Assembly (NCBI GenBank): GCA_016297675.1
Contig: JAEDGE010000018.1
Span: 1 to 20,543 of the forward strand
Length of the DNA stretch: 20,543 nt
Origin: Oscillospiraceae bacterium
GTDB taxonomy: Bacteria; Bacillota; Clostridia; Oscillospirales; Ruminococcaceae
Reading direction: 5' to 3'
Every line of letters starts with the position of its first letter. The stretch's first letter is position 1. The position numbers and the translations under genes were made by a program. Below, in pieces: positions 1-5,590 of the stretch. The notes beneath the pieces are model-generated. The model saw only the letters and a list, made by a program, of their open reading frames with translations. It ran no database searches and had not been told where the DNA came from.

Positions 1-64
1 TAGCGAATCTGCCGGACGGTTCAGACAAGTTTTCCCAAAGAAATCCGAAAATTGAGTTCCGTGG
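1..64. repeat. Dispersed repeat copy A, cut by window start
   Basis: This stretch matches 19742-19805 at 62 of 64 positions by eye, and its core (ACGGTTCAGACAAG) recurs at 1005-1018. It begins 24 bases beyond the lgt stop codon. Its right end (AAAATTGAGTTCCGTGG) corresponds to the right arm of the inverted repeat that bounds the complete copy at 19670-19804, so the left arm should lie just outside the window. Function unknown. Confidence 0.8.
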
Positions 65-87
65 TGAGAAGACGAGCCAATAACATT

Positions 88-882
88 TTATTCTTTTACG
101 GATTTCGCAGATGATTTGTATTTTTGTAAAAATAAAAGAAACAGTCCGCATAGGAATATGCCGATGCTGATCCATTCCGAGGTGGAAAGTCCCAGCCAGA
201 TGCCACGTTCTGCATCATATCGAAACTGTTCTGTCACCATACGAATCACAGCATATGCCAATAAATAAAACGAAATAACACGTTCTTTCTTTTGCAGCTT
301 TTGGAAGCAGATTTGCAAGATAAGAGCCAATATGAAATTGAGTCCGCTTTCCAATAGCTGTACGGGAAACAGTGGTACATCTTTTGGTGCGTTGCTGATG
401 ACACTTGTAAGACAAATTCCAATCGGGGGATCAAATGGAATTCCATAACAGCAGCCGGCAAAAAAGCAGCCAATTCGACCGAAGGCATGAGCAAGTGGGA
501 CAGCTGGTGCAATGCAAGTTAAATAGCGTTGCAACGGTTGCTGTTGCTTATGGGAATAAATTGCCAGTGCTGCCAGCCCCCCCAGCAGACCGCCGTAAAA
601 GACAAATCCGCCCTCCAGAATGCTGGAAATCGTATCCCATGTTACACCGTAATCTTGAAACATATGGTAAATATCAGAGCAGGAAACGAGCAGATAAAGT
701 AGTTTTGCACCAAGTAAACCACCAAACAACGCCCACACACACGCTTCCAGCATGGAAAAACGGGCAAGTTGACTTTGTTTTGCATTTCGTAGCGCAAGAA
801 GAATGGCAAATATACCACCAAGGACACAGCAAATTCCATAAGTACCAAAAGAAATTCCAAATATAGAGAGAATTGGATACAT
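88..882 (-). CDS. lgt: Prolipoprotein diacylglyceryl transferase
   Basis: Lgt transfers diacylglycerol from phosphatidylglycerol to the lipobox cysteine of prolipoproteins, the first step of lipoprotein maturation in the cytoplasmic membrane. The 264-residue protein has the family's usual length and is almost entirely membrane segments. The signature is visible as HAFGRIGCFFAGCCYG at residues 132-147, with the essential arginine at R136. The Asn of the E. coli RIGN motif is Cys here. The EGGFVFYGG segment (90-98) and the C-terminal RMVTEQFRYD (214-223) also fit. The ATG at 882 has an AAGGAGT ribosome site five bases away. That site lies only four bases past the U-tract of an intrinsic terminator, so the gene is probably read by passage through it from the zinc-ribbon gene upstream. 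No separate promoter was recognised. Confidence 0.95.
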   Translation of the reverse strand: MYPILSIFGISFGTYGICCVLGGIFAILLALRNAKQSQLARFSMLEACVWALFGGLLGAKLLYLLVSCSDIYHMFQDYGVTWDTISSILEGGFVFYGGLLGGLAALAIYSHKQQQPLQRYLTCIAPAVPLAHAFGRIGCFFAGCCYGIPFDPPIGICLTSVISNAPKDVPLFPVQLLESGLNFILALILQICFQKLQKKERVISFYLLAYAVIRMVTEQFRYDAERGIWLGLSTSEWISIGIFLCGLFLLFLQKYKSSAKSVKE

Positions 883-897
883 ATAAACTCCTTATAT

Positions 898-948
898 AAA
901 AAAAACAGTCCGTATCCTTGCATGAATTTGCGTGCAGGACATGGACTG
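898..948 (-). terminator. Intrinsic terminator or attenuator just ahead of lgt
   Basis: On the minus strand an interrupted stem (outer CAGTCC/GGACTG, inner TGCAGGA/TCCTTGCA with one bulge) is followed by eight U. It can terminate the zinc-ribbon transcript, but it also lies directly upstream of the lgt ribosome site, so any lgt mRNA started further upstream must pass it. Confidence 0.75.
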
Positions 949-970
949 CGTGGTATAGATGTTCGTAAAA

Positions 971-1065
971 TAACGTGCGTTCCATGAATCAGTTTTATCC
1001 GCCGCACGGTTCAGACAAGGTCTTGCCAAGAAATCCAAACATACATTTTCATGGAACGCACGTTA
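971..1065. repeat. Dispersed repeat copy B with an 18-bp perfect inverted repeat
   Basis: The arms TAACGTGCGTTCCATGAA (971-988) and its exact reverse complement (1048-1065) enclose a core at 997-1039 that matches copies A and C (ATCYGCCGSACGGTTCAGAC, then CCAAG and AAATCC). The arms themselves are unlike those of the other copies. TAAAATA occurs at both outer edges (966-972 and 1064-1070), a possible target duplication overlapping the arm ends. The element sits 30 bases past the stop of the zinc-ribbon gene. Confidence 0.8.
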
Positions 1066-1095
1066 AAATAGAAAGAAGCCGATCATGTCAGGTGG

Positions 1096-1860
1096 TTATA
1101 GTGTGGAGTTGTTGTAATAGTCGTAGTTCTCAGAGAATTCATCAGAAAATTCTCTTGAAAATTCCTCAAAAAATTGCTCCCAAGCACCGCTTTCGCTGGC
1201 AGAAATGATGAGAAGCATATAGATCAGCCATACTACATTTAACAGAATGCCGATAATGGAAAGTACGATACCAGCTACTGCAATGCCATTGGAACTTTTC
1301 TTGTTTTGTACAATGCCGAGAATGAGACCAATGATGGCTGGAATCAAACCGAATCCATAGCAGCAGCAAATTGCAATCGAGCAAATTCCAAGCACCAGTG
1401 CTGCAACACCGAAGCCATTACTTTGATTGGTCAGCGGGGTATTAGGCGTGCTGTAAGAAGTGCCCTGATAAGTAGGAGGGATTGCGTTATAATTGGTTTG
1501 AGTCTGCTGATAGGAAAAATTGGCGTCATAGGAACTTTGCTCAGCAGAATCGGTTTGGGTAGTATTGGATTGCTGCGGTGGAATTTCATTTGGAATCGAA
1601 CTGTATGATGGTGTTTCGTTGTAGGTAGGCTGTTCTGGTGTAATAGGCGGTATATAGGATGTTTGAGGGGATGGCTCTGTGGATGTTGTGTTTGTCTCAG
1701 AAGTATCTTCTGTGGTTGGAACTTCAGAAATGGTTTCTTCTTCTGGTACTGGGATTGCATCCGGTTCAGGAGCGGCTGCATTTGGCTGTGCTGCACCGCA
1801 GACAGGACAGGTAAAATCGGTCTCTTTTAAAGGATGACCGCAGTTTCCGCAAAAAGGCAT
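1096..1860 (-). CDS. Zinc-ribbon and DUF4190 membrane protein
   Basis: The protein of 254 residues has three parts. An N-terminal zinc ribbon has two Cys pairs (CGNC near residues 4-7 and CPVC near 18-21). A long low-complexity linker rich in Ser, Thr, Pro, Gln and Asn follows. The C-terminal DUF4190-like region has two hydrophobic segments around a Gly-rich turn (GLIPAIIGLILGIVQNKKSS) and an acidic, Phe-rich tail. Start choice: an AAAGGAG site lies eight bases before the ATG at 1860, whereas an in-frame TTG at 1878 would overlap that site. It has its own promoter at 1900-1928. Proteins of this layout are common in Clostridia and their role is not established; a membrane scaffold is only a guess. 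It is followed by repeat copy B and a terminator. Confidence 0.85.
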   Translation of the reverse strand: MPFCGNCGHPLKETDFTCPVCGAAQPNAAAPEPDAIPVPEEETISEVPTTEDTSETNTTSTEPSPQTSYIPPITPEQPTYNETPSYSSIPNEIPPQQSNTTQTDSAEQSSYDANFSYQQTQTNYNAIPPTYQGTSYSTPNTPLTNQSNGFGVAALVLGICSIAICCCYGFGLIPAIIGLILGIVQNKKSSNGIAVAGIVLSIIGILLNVVWLIYMLLIISASESGAWEQFFEEFSREFSDEFSENYDYYNNSTL

Positions 1861-1899
1861 GGGAAAAACTCCTTTCAAATAGTAATCAGATTGTTATTT

Positions 1900-1928
1900 A
1901 TTTTAGCATAAATTTGAAAAAAAGTCAA
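1900..1928 (-). promoter_or_regulatory. Promoter of the zinc-ribbon gene
   Basis: TTGACT and TAAAAT are separated by 17 bases on the minus strand, with the -10 about 40 bases upstream of the ATG. The -35 lies inside the terminator hairpin of the preceding dnaI-type gene. Confidence 0.8.
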
Positions 1929-1938
1929 ATGGACTTTT
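1915..1938 (-). terminator. Weak terminator after the helicase-loader gene
   Basis: On the minus strand AAAAGTC and GACTTTT pair around a 5-base loop, followed by a U-tract. The stem is only 7 bp. It lies 20 bases past the stop codon at 1958 and shares bases with the -35 of the next gene. Confidence 0.55.
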
Positions 1939-1957
1939 GCATTTTACTTCTGAATGA

Positions 1958-2962
1958 TTAAAACCGCTTTCCGGCTTCCTGCTTTCTTGCATTTTGTGCT
2001 TTTAAAATACGCACATCCTGTCCGACAAAATAAAGATTGGAATAAGTTGCAAAAATGCGGGATGTGATTCGCTCTTCATATCGATGGGAAATACCATTGT
2101 AATCCAGATTTGTACTAATAATCGTTGGAAGAGAACGATTCATACGGGTATTGATGAGGTTATAAATAGTAGATTGATAAAATGGGGAATCAAACTCTGT
2201 ACCGAGGTCATCCAGAATCAGCAGATCACAGGTGAGCAGAAGTTCCATGGTATCGGTATCACTTTTTTCTCTTCCGAAATGCTCCTGTTCAATGCGTCGC
2301 AGAAAGTTGATGACGGAGTCATAGAGAACACTGTAGCCATGTTCCAGCACCACGGAGGCAATAGAAAGGGAAAGATGTGTCTTGCCACGTCCTGTTTTTC
2401 CAAACATGAGGATACTGGGGGATTTTTTGTTGAAGTGCTGGGCATAGTCTTGACAGTAGTGTAAAATTTTTTGCATTGCCTGATAACAATCAGATCCTTT
2501 TTCTGTTTTTTGTCCTCTGTAATATTCAAGAGAAAATGTTTCAAAGCGGCAGAGTTGTATCTGTGCCGTTTGGTTCAGTTCCTTTGCTGCCAAATTTCCG
2601 GCGAGTGTGAGCAGGCAGCTGCAATAAGTACCGTTTGCATAGCCGGTATCGTTACAATAGGGGCACTGATAGATAATATCCAGATAGGTTTCCGGATAGC
2701 CGTGCATGACAAGCAGCTGCCGAATCATGGCTTGTCCTTGCTGATTCTGCAAAGCAAGTCGTTTCGTGCGTTCCTCTACATTTTTACCGGATCGGATGAT
2801 TTGCATGAGTTCTTGACTGGTATGAAAAAGCTGCCGATTGATTTCTATGATTTCTGGAATCGTTTGTTCGACTTCCTGTAAATGCTGCTCTTGTGTGGTA
2901 CGAGCATCATTTCGTCTGGCAGAGAGAATAGACAAAGCTTCTTTTAAATGCTGTTCTTTCAT
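1958..2962 (-). CDS. dnaI: Replicative helicase loader, DnaI/DnaC type ATPase
   Basis: This AAA+ ATPase is expected to load the replicative helicase (DnaB/DnaC) onto origin or restart DNA. Its 334 residues are close to B. subtilis DnaI. A Cys-rich motif (CPYCNDTGYANGTYCSC, about residues 100-116) matches the zinc site of the DnaI N-terminal helicase-binding domain. The ATPase core follows with Walker A (GKTGRGKTH), Walker B (LLILDDLGTE) and an Arg-rich YEERITSRI near the C-terminus. The ATG at 2962 has a strong AAGGAGG site and starts 14 bases after the dnaD stop, so the two are one operon and probably one primosome module. The name dnaI is assigned by family and neighbourhood; databases often call such proteins DnaC or simply ATP-binding protein. 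Confidence 0.9.
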   Translation of the reverse strand: MKEQHLKEALSILSARRNDARTTQEQHLQEVEQTIPEIIEINRQLFHTSQELMQIIRSGKNVEERTKRLALQNQQGQAMIRQLLVMHGYPETYLDIIYQCPYCNDTGYANGTYCSCLLTLAGNLAAKELNQTAQIQLCRFETFSLEYYRGQKTEKGSDCYQAMQKILHYCQDYAQHFNKKSPSILMFGKTGRGKTHLSLSIASVVLEHGYSVLYDSVINFLRRIEQEHFGREKSDTDTMELLLTCDLLILDDLGTEFDSPFYQSTIYNLINTRMNRSLPTIISTNLDYNGISHRYEERITSRIFATYSNLYFVGQDVRILKAQNARKQEAGKRF

Positions 2963-2976
2963 GCGATTCCTCCTTG

Positions 2977-3975
2977 TTATTCATCAAGATTATAGATTAA
3001 AGAACGATAGGCTTCTGCATTCTCACTCACAGGGATTTCTTTCTTTTTCTGTTTGCGGGTACGAATGGGTTCCGGTGGTTTGTCATTAGCATCTACATCA
3101 GTACGTGTTTGATAGCCCGCTTTTGTCCAGTCATCCAGAATTCGCTGCATATAAGGAAAGGAGAGCTTGTCTGTCTGTTCCACGGTTTTTTCATACGCAT
3201 AGCGAATCAAATCCAGTGGAATCGCTTTTTGCCGCCATTCTTCCATATAAGCCTGTTGTTTTTGTGTGGGATTGCGGTGCATTTCCAACAGTTTCATAAT
3301 TCGGTGCTGATAGCTGTGCCGTTGTTCCATCTCTTTAATCGTATCCTGTGCCTGCTGTAAGGTGGTAATGCCTTGATTCCACCATTCTATTAAGATGCGT
3401 TCTGCATAGGGAATACTGCCTTTTTGGATGGACTGGCAATAGGTAATCACCGTCAAAATTACATCGCTTGGAAATCCCAGATAGTCGTGCAGCCAAATCA
3501 AAGAACGCTGTTCCATATGGTTCAGTGGCTTTCCAAATTGCTGTTCTACCATGCGGAAGAGTGTTTGGAGGGATTCTGATGTTTGAATCATTTCTGCAAT
3601 TTCAGCTGGAAGTAACTGTACCTCTGCACTGGTACGGGGCAGTGCTGCAACAGGTTTAGGTTCCTGTGGATTCGATGCTGTGTCTGGTGCAGGAGTAGAA
3701 GCAGGCTGGGTACTGGGCTGTTCTGCTGGCGGATTTGTAGAAACTTCTGACAATAAATCTGTTTGCTGCCAGAAGAGAATGGCTTCTTCTACCAATTCTG
3801 GCAGACAGCCAATTTGTTTTCCGATCACATCGCAATGAATCTCATCCGGACAATGCCGCAGCAGATAAAGCAGGACTTTTAATTGTAAGGGGGTTGCAAT
3901 TTTTAGGTATTGATCTACAACAGCAGTGGGTACACTGAACAAGGTACGCCATGCAGGATTTTGAATGGTGAGCAA
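2977..3975 (-). CDS. DnaD-domain primosome protein, TTG start
   Basis: DnaD-family proteins remodel origin DNA and act with the helicase loader in replication initiation and restart. The 332-residue protein has an N-terminal winged-helix-like region (LKVLLYLLRHCPD, then IGCLPELVEEAI), a Pro/Ala/Thr-rich linker (about 88-125) and two DnaB_2/DnaD repeats, the second containing PLDLIRYAYEKTVEQT and ending near WTKAGYQT. It ends in a basic tail. Start choice: an in-frame ATG at 4044 lies inside the -10 box of the only visible promoter, so it would not be on the mRNA. The TTG at 3975 is preceded by GAAAGGAG at good spacing, so it is the likely start. It forms an operon with the helicase-loader gene downstream. 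Confidence 0.88.
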   Translation of the reverse strand: MLTIQNPAWRTLFSVPTAVVDQYLKIATPLQLKVLLYLLRHCPDEIHCDVIGKQIGCLPELVEEAILFWQQTDLLSEVSTNPPAEQPSTQPASTPAPDTASNPQEPKPVAALPRTSAEVQLLPAEIAEMIQTSESLQTLFRMVEQQFGKPLNHMEQRSLIWLHDYLGFPSDVILTVITYCQSIQKGSIPYAERILIEWWNQGITTLQQAQDTIKEMEQRHSYQHRIMKLLEMHRNPTQKQQAYMEEWRQKAIPLDLIRYAYEKTVEQTDKLSFPYMQRILDDWTKAGYQTRTDVDANDKPPEPIRTRKQKKKEIPVSENAEAYRSLIYNLDE

Positions 3976-4042
3976 GGTTATATCGCTCCTTTCTATATCA
4001 CGGATTTCCGGATGGATTATTTCAAAGCGGAAATGTACATTC

Positions 4043-4071
4043 ATTATACCATACTATTTTGTATTTGTCAC
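4043..4071 (-). promoter_or_regulatory. Promoter of the dnaD-dnaI operon
   Basis: GTGACA and TATAAT are 17 bases apart on the minus strand. Transcription should start near 4036, giving a leader of about 60 bases before the TTG start at 3975. Confidence 0.8.
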
Positions 4072-4114
4072 GCCTGAAATGTATGGATGAAATCGTTTCT
4101 ATTGGAAAATGGGT

Positions 4115-4151
4115 AAATAAAAAACACCTTTGCATTTTTGCAAAGGTGTTT
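4115..4151 (-). terminator. Terminator of tRNA-Leu
   Basis: A perfect 13-bp stem (4122-4134 with 4139-4151) has a 4-base loop and on the minus strand is followed by TTTTATTTA. Its first stem base is shared with the terminal CCA of the tRNA. Confidence 0.9.
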
Positions 4152-4236
4152 GGTGCCGATGGTGGGACTTGAACCCACACGTAGTTGCCTACAACAGATT
4201 TTGAGTCTGCCTCGTCTGCCATTCCGACACATCGGC
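4151..4236 (-). tRNA. tRNA-Leu(CAA)
   Basis: The 86-nt cloverleaf has acceptor arms GCCGATG/CATCGGC, discriminator A and an encoded CCA. The anticodon loop CTCAAAA reads CAA, the long variable arm is typical of class II tRNA-Leu, and the T loop is TTCAAGT. It reads UUG codons. Confidence 0.97.
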
Positions 4237-4249
4237 TTACTACATTATT

Positions 4250-4278
4250 AGTATAACATACTTTTTTCGATTTGTCAA
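4250..4278 (-). promoter_or_regulatory. tRNA-Leu promoter
   Basis: TTGACA and TATACT are separated by 17 bases on the minus strand, about 14 bases upstream of the mature tRNA 5' end. Confidence 0.9.
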
Positions 4279-4370
4279 GTGTTTTTTAGAATTTTTTTTG
4301 ATTTTTTTGCTATAGAAAGAATTGCTTGTTCTGGTTGCTCAAATTTGAGCGGTTATAAATCTTTAAGATA

Positions 4371-4396
4371 AAAAACCGCTTGATTGCTCAAGCGGT
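4371..4396 (-). terminator. Terminator of tRNA-Arg
   Basis: ACCGCTTGA and TCAAGCGGT pair perfectly (4375-4383 with 4388-4396) around a 4-base loop; on the minus strand a run of U follows. It begins 8 bases past the tRNA. Confidence 0.9.
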
Positions 4397-4403
4397 AAAG
4401 TTG

Positions 4404-4480
4404 TGGCGTGCCTAGAGGGATTCGAACCCCCGACCTACTGGTTCGTAGCCAGTCACTCTATCCAGCTGAGCTATAGGCAC
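4404..4480 (-). tRNA. tRNA-Arg(ACG)
   Basis: The 77-nt cloverleaf has acceptor arms GTGCCTA/TAGGCAC, discriminator G and an encoded CCA. The anticodon loop is CTACGAA, giving ACG (read as ICG after deamination), with a standard TTCGAAT T loop. Confidence 0.97.
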
Positions 4481-4502
4481 ATCGTGTCTCACAACGTTAT
4501 TT

Positions 4503-4531
4503 ATTATATCACACCTTTTCGGATTTGTCAA
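4503..4531 (-). promoter_or_regulatory. tRNA-Arg promoter
   Basis: TTGACA and TATAAT are separated by 17 bases, with an extended -10 TG, on the minus strand about 23 bases upstream of the tRNA. Confidence 0.92.
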
Positions 4532-4560
4532 GGGTTTTTTCAAAAAAAATTGCAGAAAAT

Positions 4561-4597
4561 AAAAAAAGTTGCCCATGCGTCTTGGACAACTTTTTTT
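4561..4597. terminator. Terminator after the AbrB-type gene, probably bidirectional
   Basis: A-rich arm 4561-4575 pairs with 4583-4597 (AGTTGCCCA against TGGACAACT, one mismatch), giving a U-run on either strand. It lies 8 bases past the AbrB-type stop. Confidence 0.85.
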
Positions 4598-4604
4598 GTT
4601 GAGC

Positions 4605-4850
4605 TTAGAGGTAATCCTTAATCAGTTTTACACAAGAACGGCAGACTTTTTTATCATTAAAATCAATCAGGTCTTCCGTTTTATTACACAGTGCACAGGA
4701 ACTCTGAGCCTTCTGAATGATGATTTTGGTACCTTCTGTATAAATTTGCAGATAATCATTGCAATCGATTTGCAGCTGCCGTCTCAGTTCTTTTGGAAGA
4801 ACAAAGCGACCGAGGCTGTCAACCCGACGCATAATGCCAGAATCTTTCAT
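4605..4850 (-). CDS. AbrB/SpoVT-type transition regulator with zinc knuckle
   Basis: This 81-residue protein starts with a swapped-hairpin AbrB/MazE-like DNA-binding domain (GIMRRVDSLGRFVLPKELR, residues 5-23), as in B. subtilis AbrB, Abh and the N-terminus of SpoVT. These proteins act as dimeric global regulators of stationary-phase and sporulation genes. The C-terminal half carries four cysteines (C52, C55, C70, C73: CALC and CRSC), suggesting a small zinc-binding module, a variant seen in clostridial members. The ATG at 4850 has a strong AAGGAGG site. It is a single-gene unit with a consensus promoter (4882-4910) and a terminator. Target genes cannot be read from the window. Confidence 0.9.
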   Translation of the reverse strand: MKDSGIMRRVDSLGRFVLPKELRRQLQIDCNDYLQIYTEGTKIIIQKAQSSCALCNKTEDLIDFNDKKVCRSCVKLIKDYL

Positions 4851-4881
4851 GATATAACCTCCTTTTCCATTGAATAAACTC

Positions 4882-4910
4882 ATTATACAAAAAATTGGTA
4901 CCGGTGTCAA
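4882..4910 (-). promoter_or_regulatory. Promoter of the AbrB-type gene
   Basis: Perfect TTGACA and TATAAT are 17 bases apart on the minus strand. The spacer holds the palindrome GGTACC directly after the -35, a possible operator half but too short to claim. Confidence 0.92.
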
Positions 4911-5002
4911 CAGTAAAATTCTTACTTTTTGGCTTCATCAGAAATAAATATGGAACTATAAAAAAAAATTATAGATGAAAGAAAAAAATTTGAAAAAAGG
5001 GG

Positions 5003-5031
5003 TTGACAAACGGTTTTGTTTGTGATATAAT
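5003..5031 (+). promoter_or_regulatory. tRNA-Lys promoter
   Basis: Perfect TTGACA, a 17-base spacer and TATAAT with an extended TG, 16 bases upstream of the mature tRNA. Confidence 0.95.
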
Positions 5032-5047
5032 GTGATAGTTGGCTGAT

Positions 5048-5123
5048 GAGATATTAGCTCAGTTGGCAGAGCATACGCCTTTTAAGCGTAGGGTCGAGGG
5101 TTCAAATCCCTCATATCTCACCA
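5048..5123 (+). tRNA. tRNA-Lys(UUU)
   Basis: The 76-nt cloverleaf has acceptor arms GAGATAT/ATATCTC, D stem GCTC/GAGC, anticodon loop CTTTTAA (UUU), T stem GAGGG/CCCTC, discriminator A and an encoded CCA. Confidence 0.97.
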
Positions 5124-5129
5124 GAACAT

Positions 5130-5167
5130 AGCGAAAGAGACGAAATCGTTTCTTTCGCTTCTTTTTT
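5130..5167 (+). terminator. Terminator of tRNA-Lys
   Basis: AGCGAAAGAGACGA (5130-5143) pairs with 5146-5159 allowing one G-U pair, followed by a T-rich tract. It starts 7 bases after the tRNA. Confidence 0.9.
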
Positions 5168-5204
5168 GGAAATCATTTGCTTTTGATCTCAAAGAGAAGA
5201 AAAG

Positions 5205-5249
5205 AACACCGTTGCAGCAAAAGACAGCTGGAACGGTGTTTTGTTTTTG
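5205..5249. terminator. Second terminator hairpin, possibly bidirectional
   Basis: AACACCGTTGCAGC (5205-5218) pairs with GCTGGAACGGTGTT (5227-5240) with one internal mismatch. The plus side is followed by TTGTTTTT and the minus side by a pyrimidine-rich tract. It could back up tRNA-Lys termination or end the long minus-strand operon coming from 5453. Confidence 0.75.
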
Positions 5250-5270
5250 ATGGATTAGATATACTATTTT

Positions 5271-5443
5271 TATACTAGGCTCTATTGCAAAATTTACAAT
5301 TTTGCAATACCGGCAATGAATTGCCGGTGGTGGCTTTGCCACCAAGAGCCGCCGTTCATACTGTCCTCGCAAAGCCGACGGCTTTGCAGCCGCTTTTAGC
5401 GGCATTGCAAACAACAGTATTGTTTGCAATAGAGGACAGTATA
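5271..5443. repeat. Six-hairpin palindromic element, MITE-like
   Basis: The outer inverted repeat is ATACTaggCTCTATTGCAAA (5272-5291) against TTTGCAATAGAGgacAGTAT (5423-5442), 17 of 20 matching. Inside are six short hairpins: 5284-5308, 5309-5328, 5329-5343, 5371-5385, 5389-5403 and 5404-5430. The first three abut, as do the last two nearly so. The unpaired spacer contains ATACTGTCCTCGCAAA (5358-5373), a further copy of the end sequence lacking four bases. No coding capacity is seen. It lies 9 bases past the stop codon of the 36-residue gene on the minus strand, so it would form the 3' UTR of that operon. Non-autonomous mobile element or mRNA 3' structure are both possible. Confidence 0.75.
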
Positions 5444-5452
5444 TAAGGAAAT

Positions 5453-5563
5453 TCACAAAAGACTTCCGATAAACGGCAGTAAAATAGCCCCCAGTGCCAT
5501 GACAGCAGCAATCAATAAGATTATGATACGCATGAGAGGGGATTTCTTTTTTTCCTGTTTCAT
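5453..5563 (-). CDS. 36-residue single-pass membrane peptide
   Basis: The short reading frame encodes MKQEKKKSPLMRIIILLIAA and then VMALGAILLPFIGSLL. It has a Lys-rich cytosolic N-terminus followed by one hydrophobic helix of about 24 residues and almost nothing outside. An AAAGGTG ribosome site lies six bases before the ATG at 5563, and the gene starts 27 bases after the stop of the DEAD-box helicase gene, so it is probably the last gene of that operon. Its layout resembles small clostridial DUF4044-like peptides, but I cannot assign a family. No function is proposed. Confidence 0.75.
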   Translation of the reverse strand: MKQEKKKSPLMRIIILLIAAVMALGAILLPFIGSLL

Positions 5564-5590
5564 GGTACACACCTTTCTTTTTTGTATTGA

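Noticed and set aside
4022..4222. 66-residue frame through the tRNA-Leu gene
   Set aside because: It is antisense-independent read-through of the tRNA, its terminator and the dnaD promoter; not a protein gene.
4337..4350. 14-bp perfect palindrome GCTCAAATTTGAGC
   Set aside because: It lies just past the tRNA-Arg terminator and resembles part of that stem; probably a decayed duplicate, with no gene positioned to use it as an operator.
5278..5295. Resemblance of GGCTCTATTGCAAAATTT to IS6-family (IS26/IS431-type) terminal repeats
   Set aside because: Similarity is suggestive, but the right end differs, the element is only 172 bp, and no transposase is present; kept only as a possible origin of the ends.
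5271..5443. CRISPR array
   Set aside because: The repeated units are hairpins of different sequence without equal spacing or unique spacers, and no cas gene is present.
5118..5570. 150-residue minus-strand frame
   Set aside because: It runs across the six-hairpin element and two terminators, has no ribosome site and overlaps the well-supported 36-residue gene in another frame.
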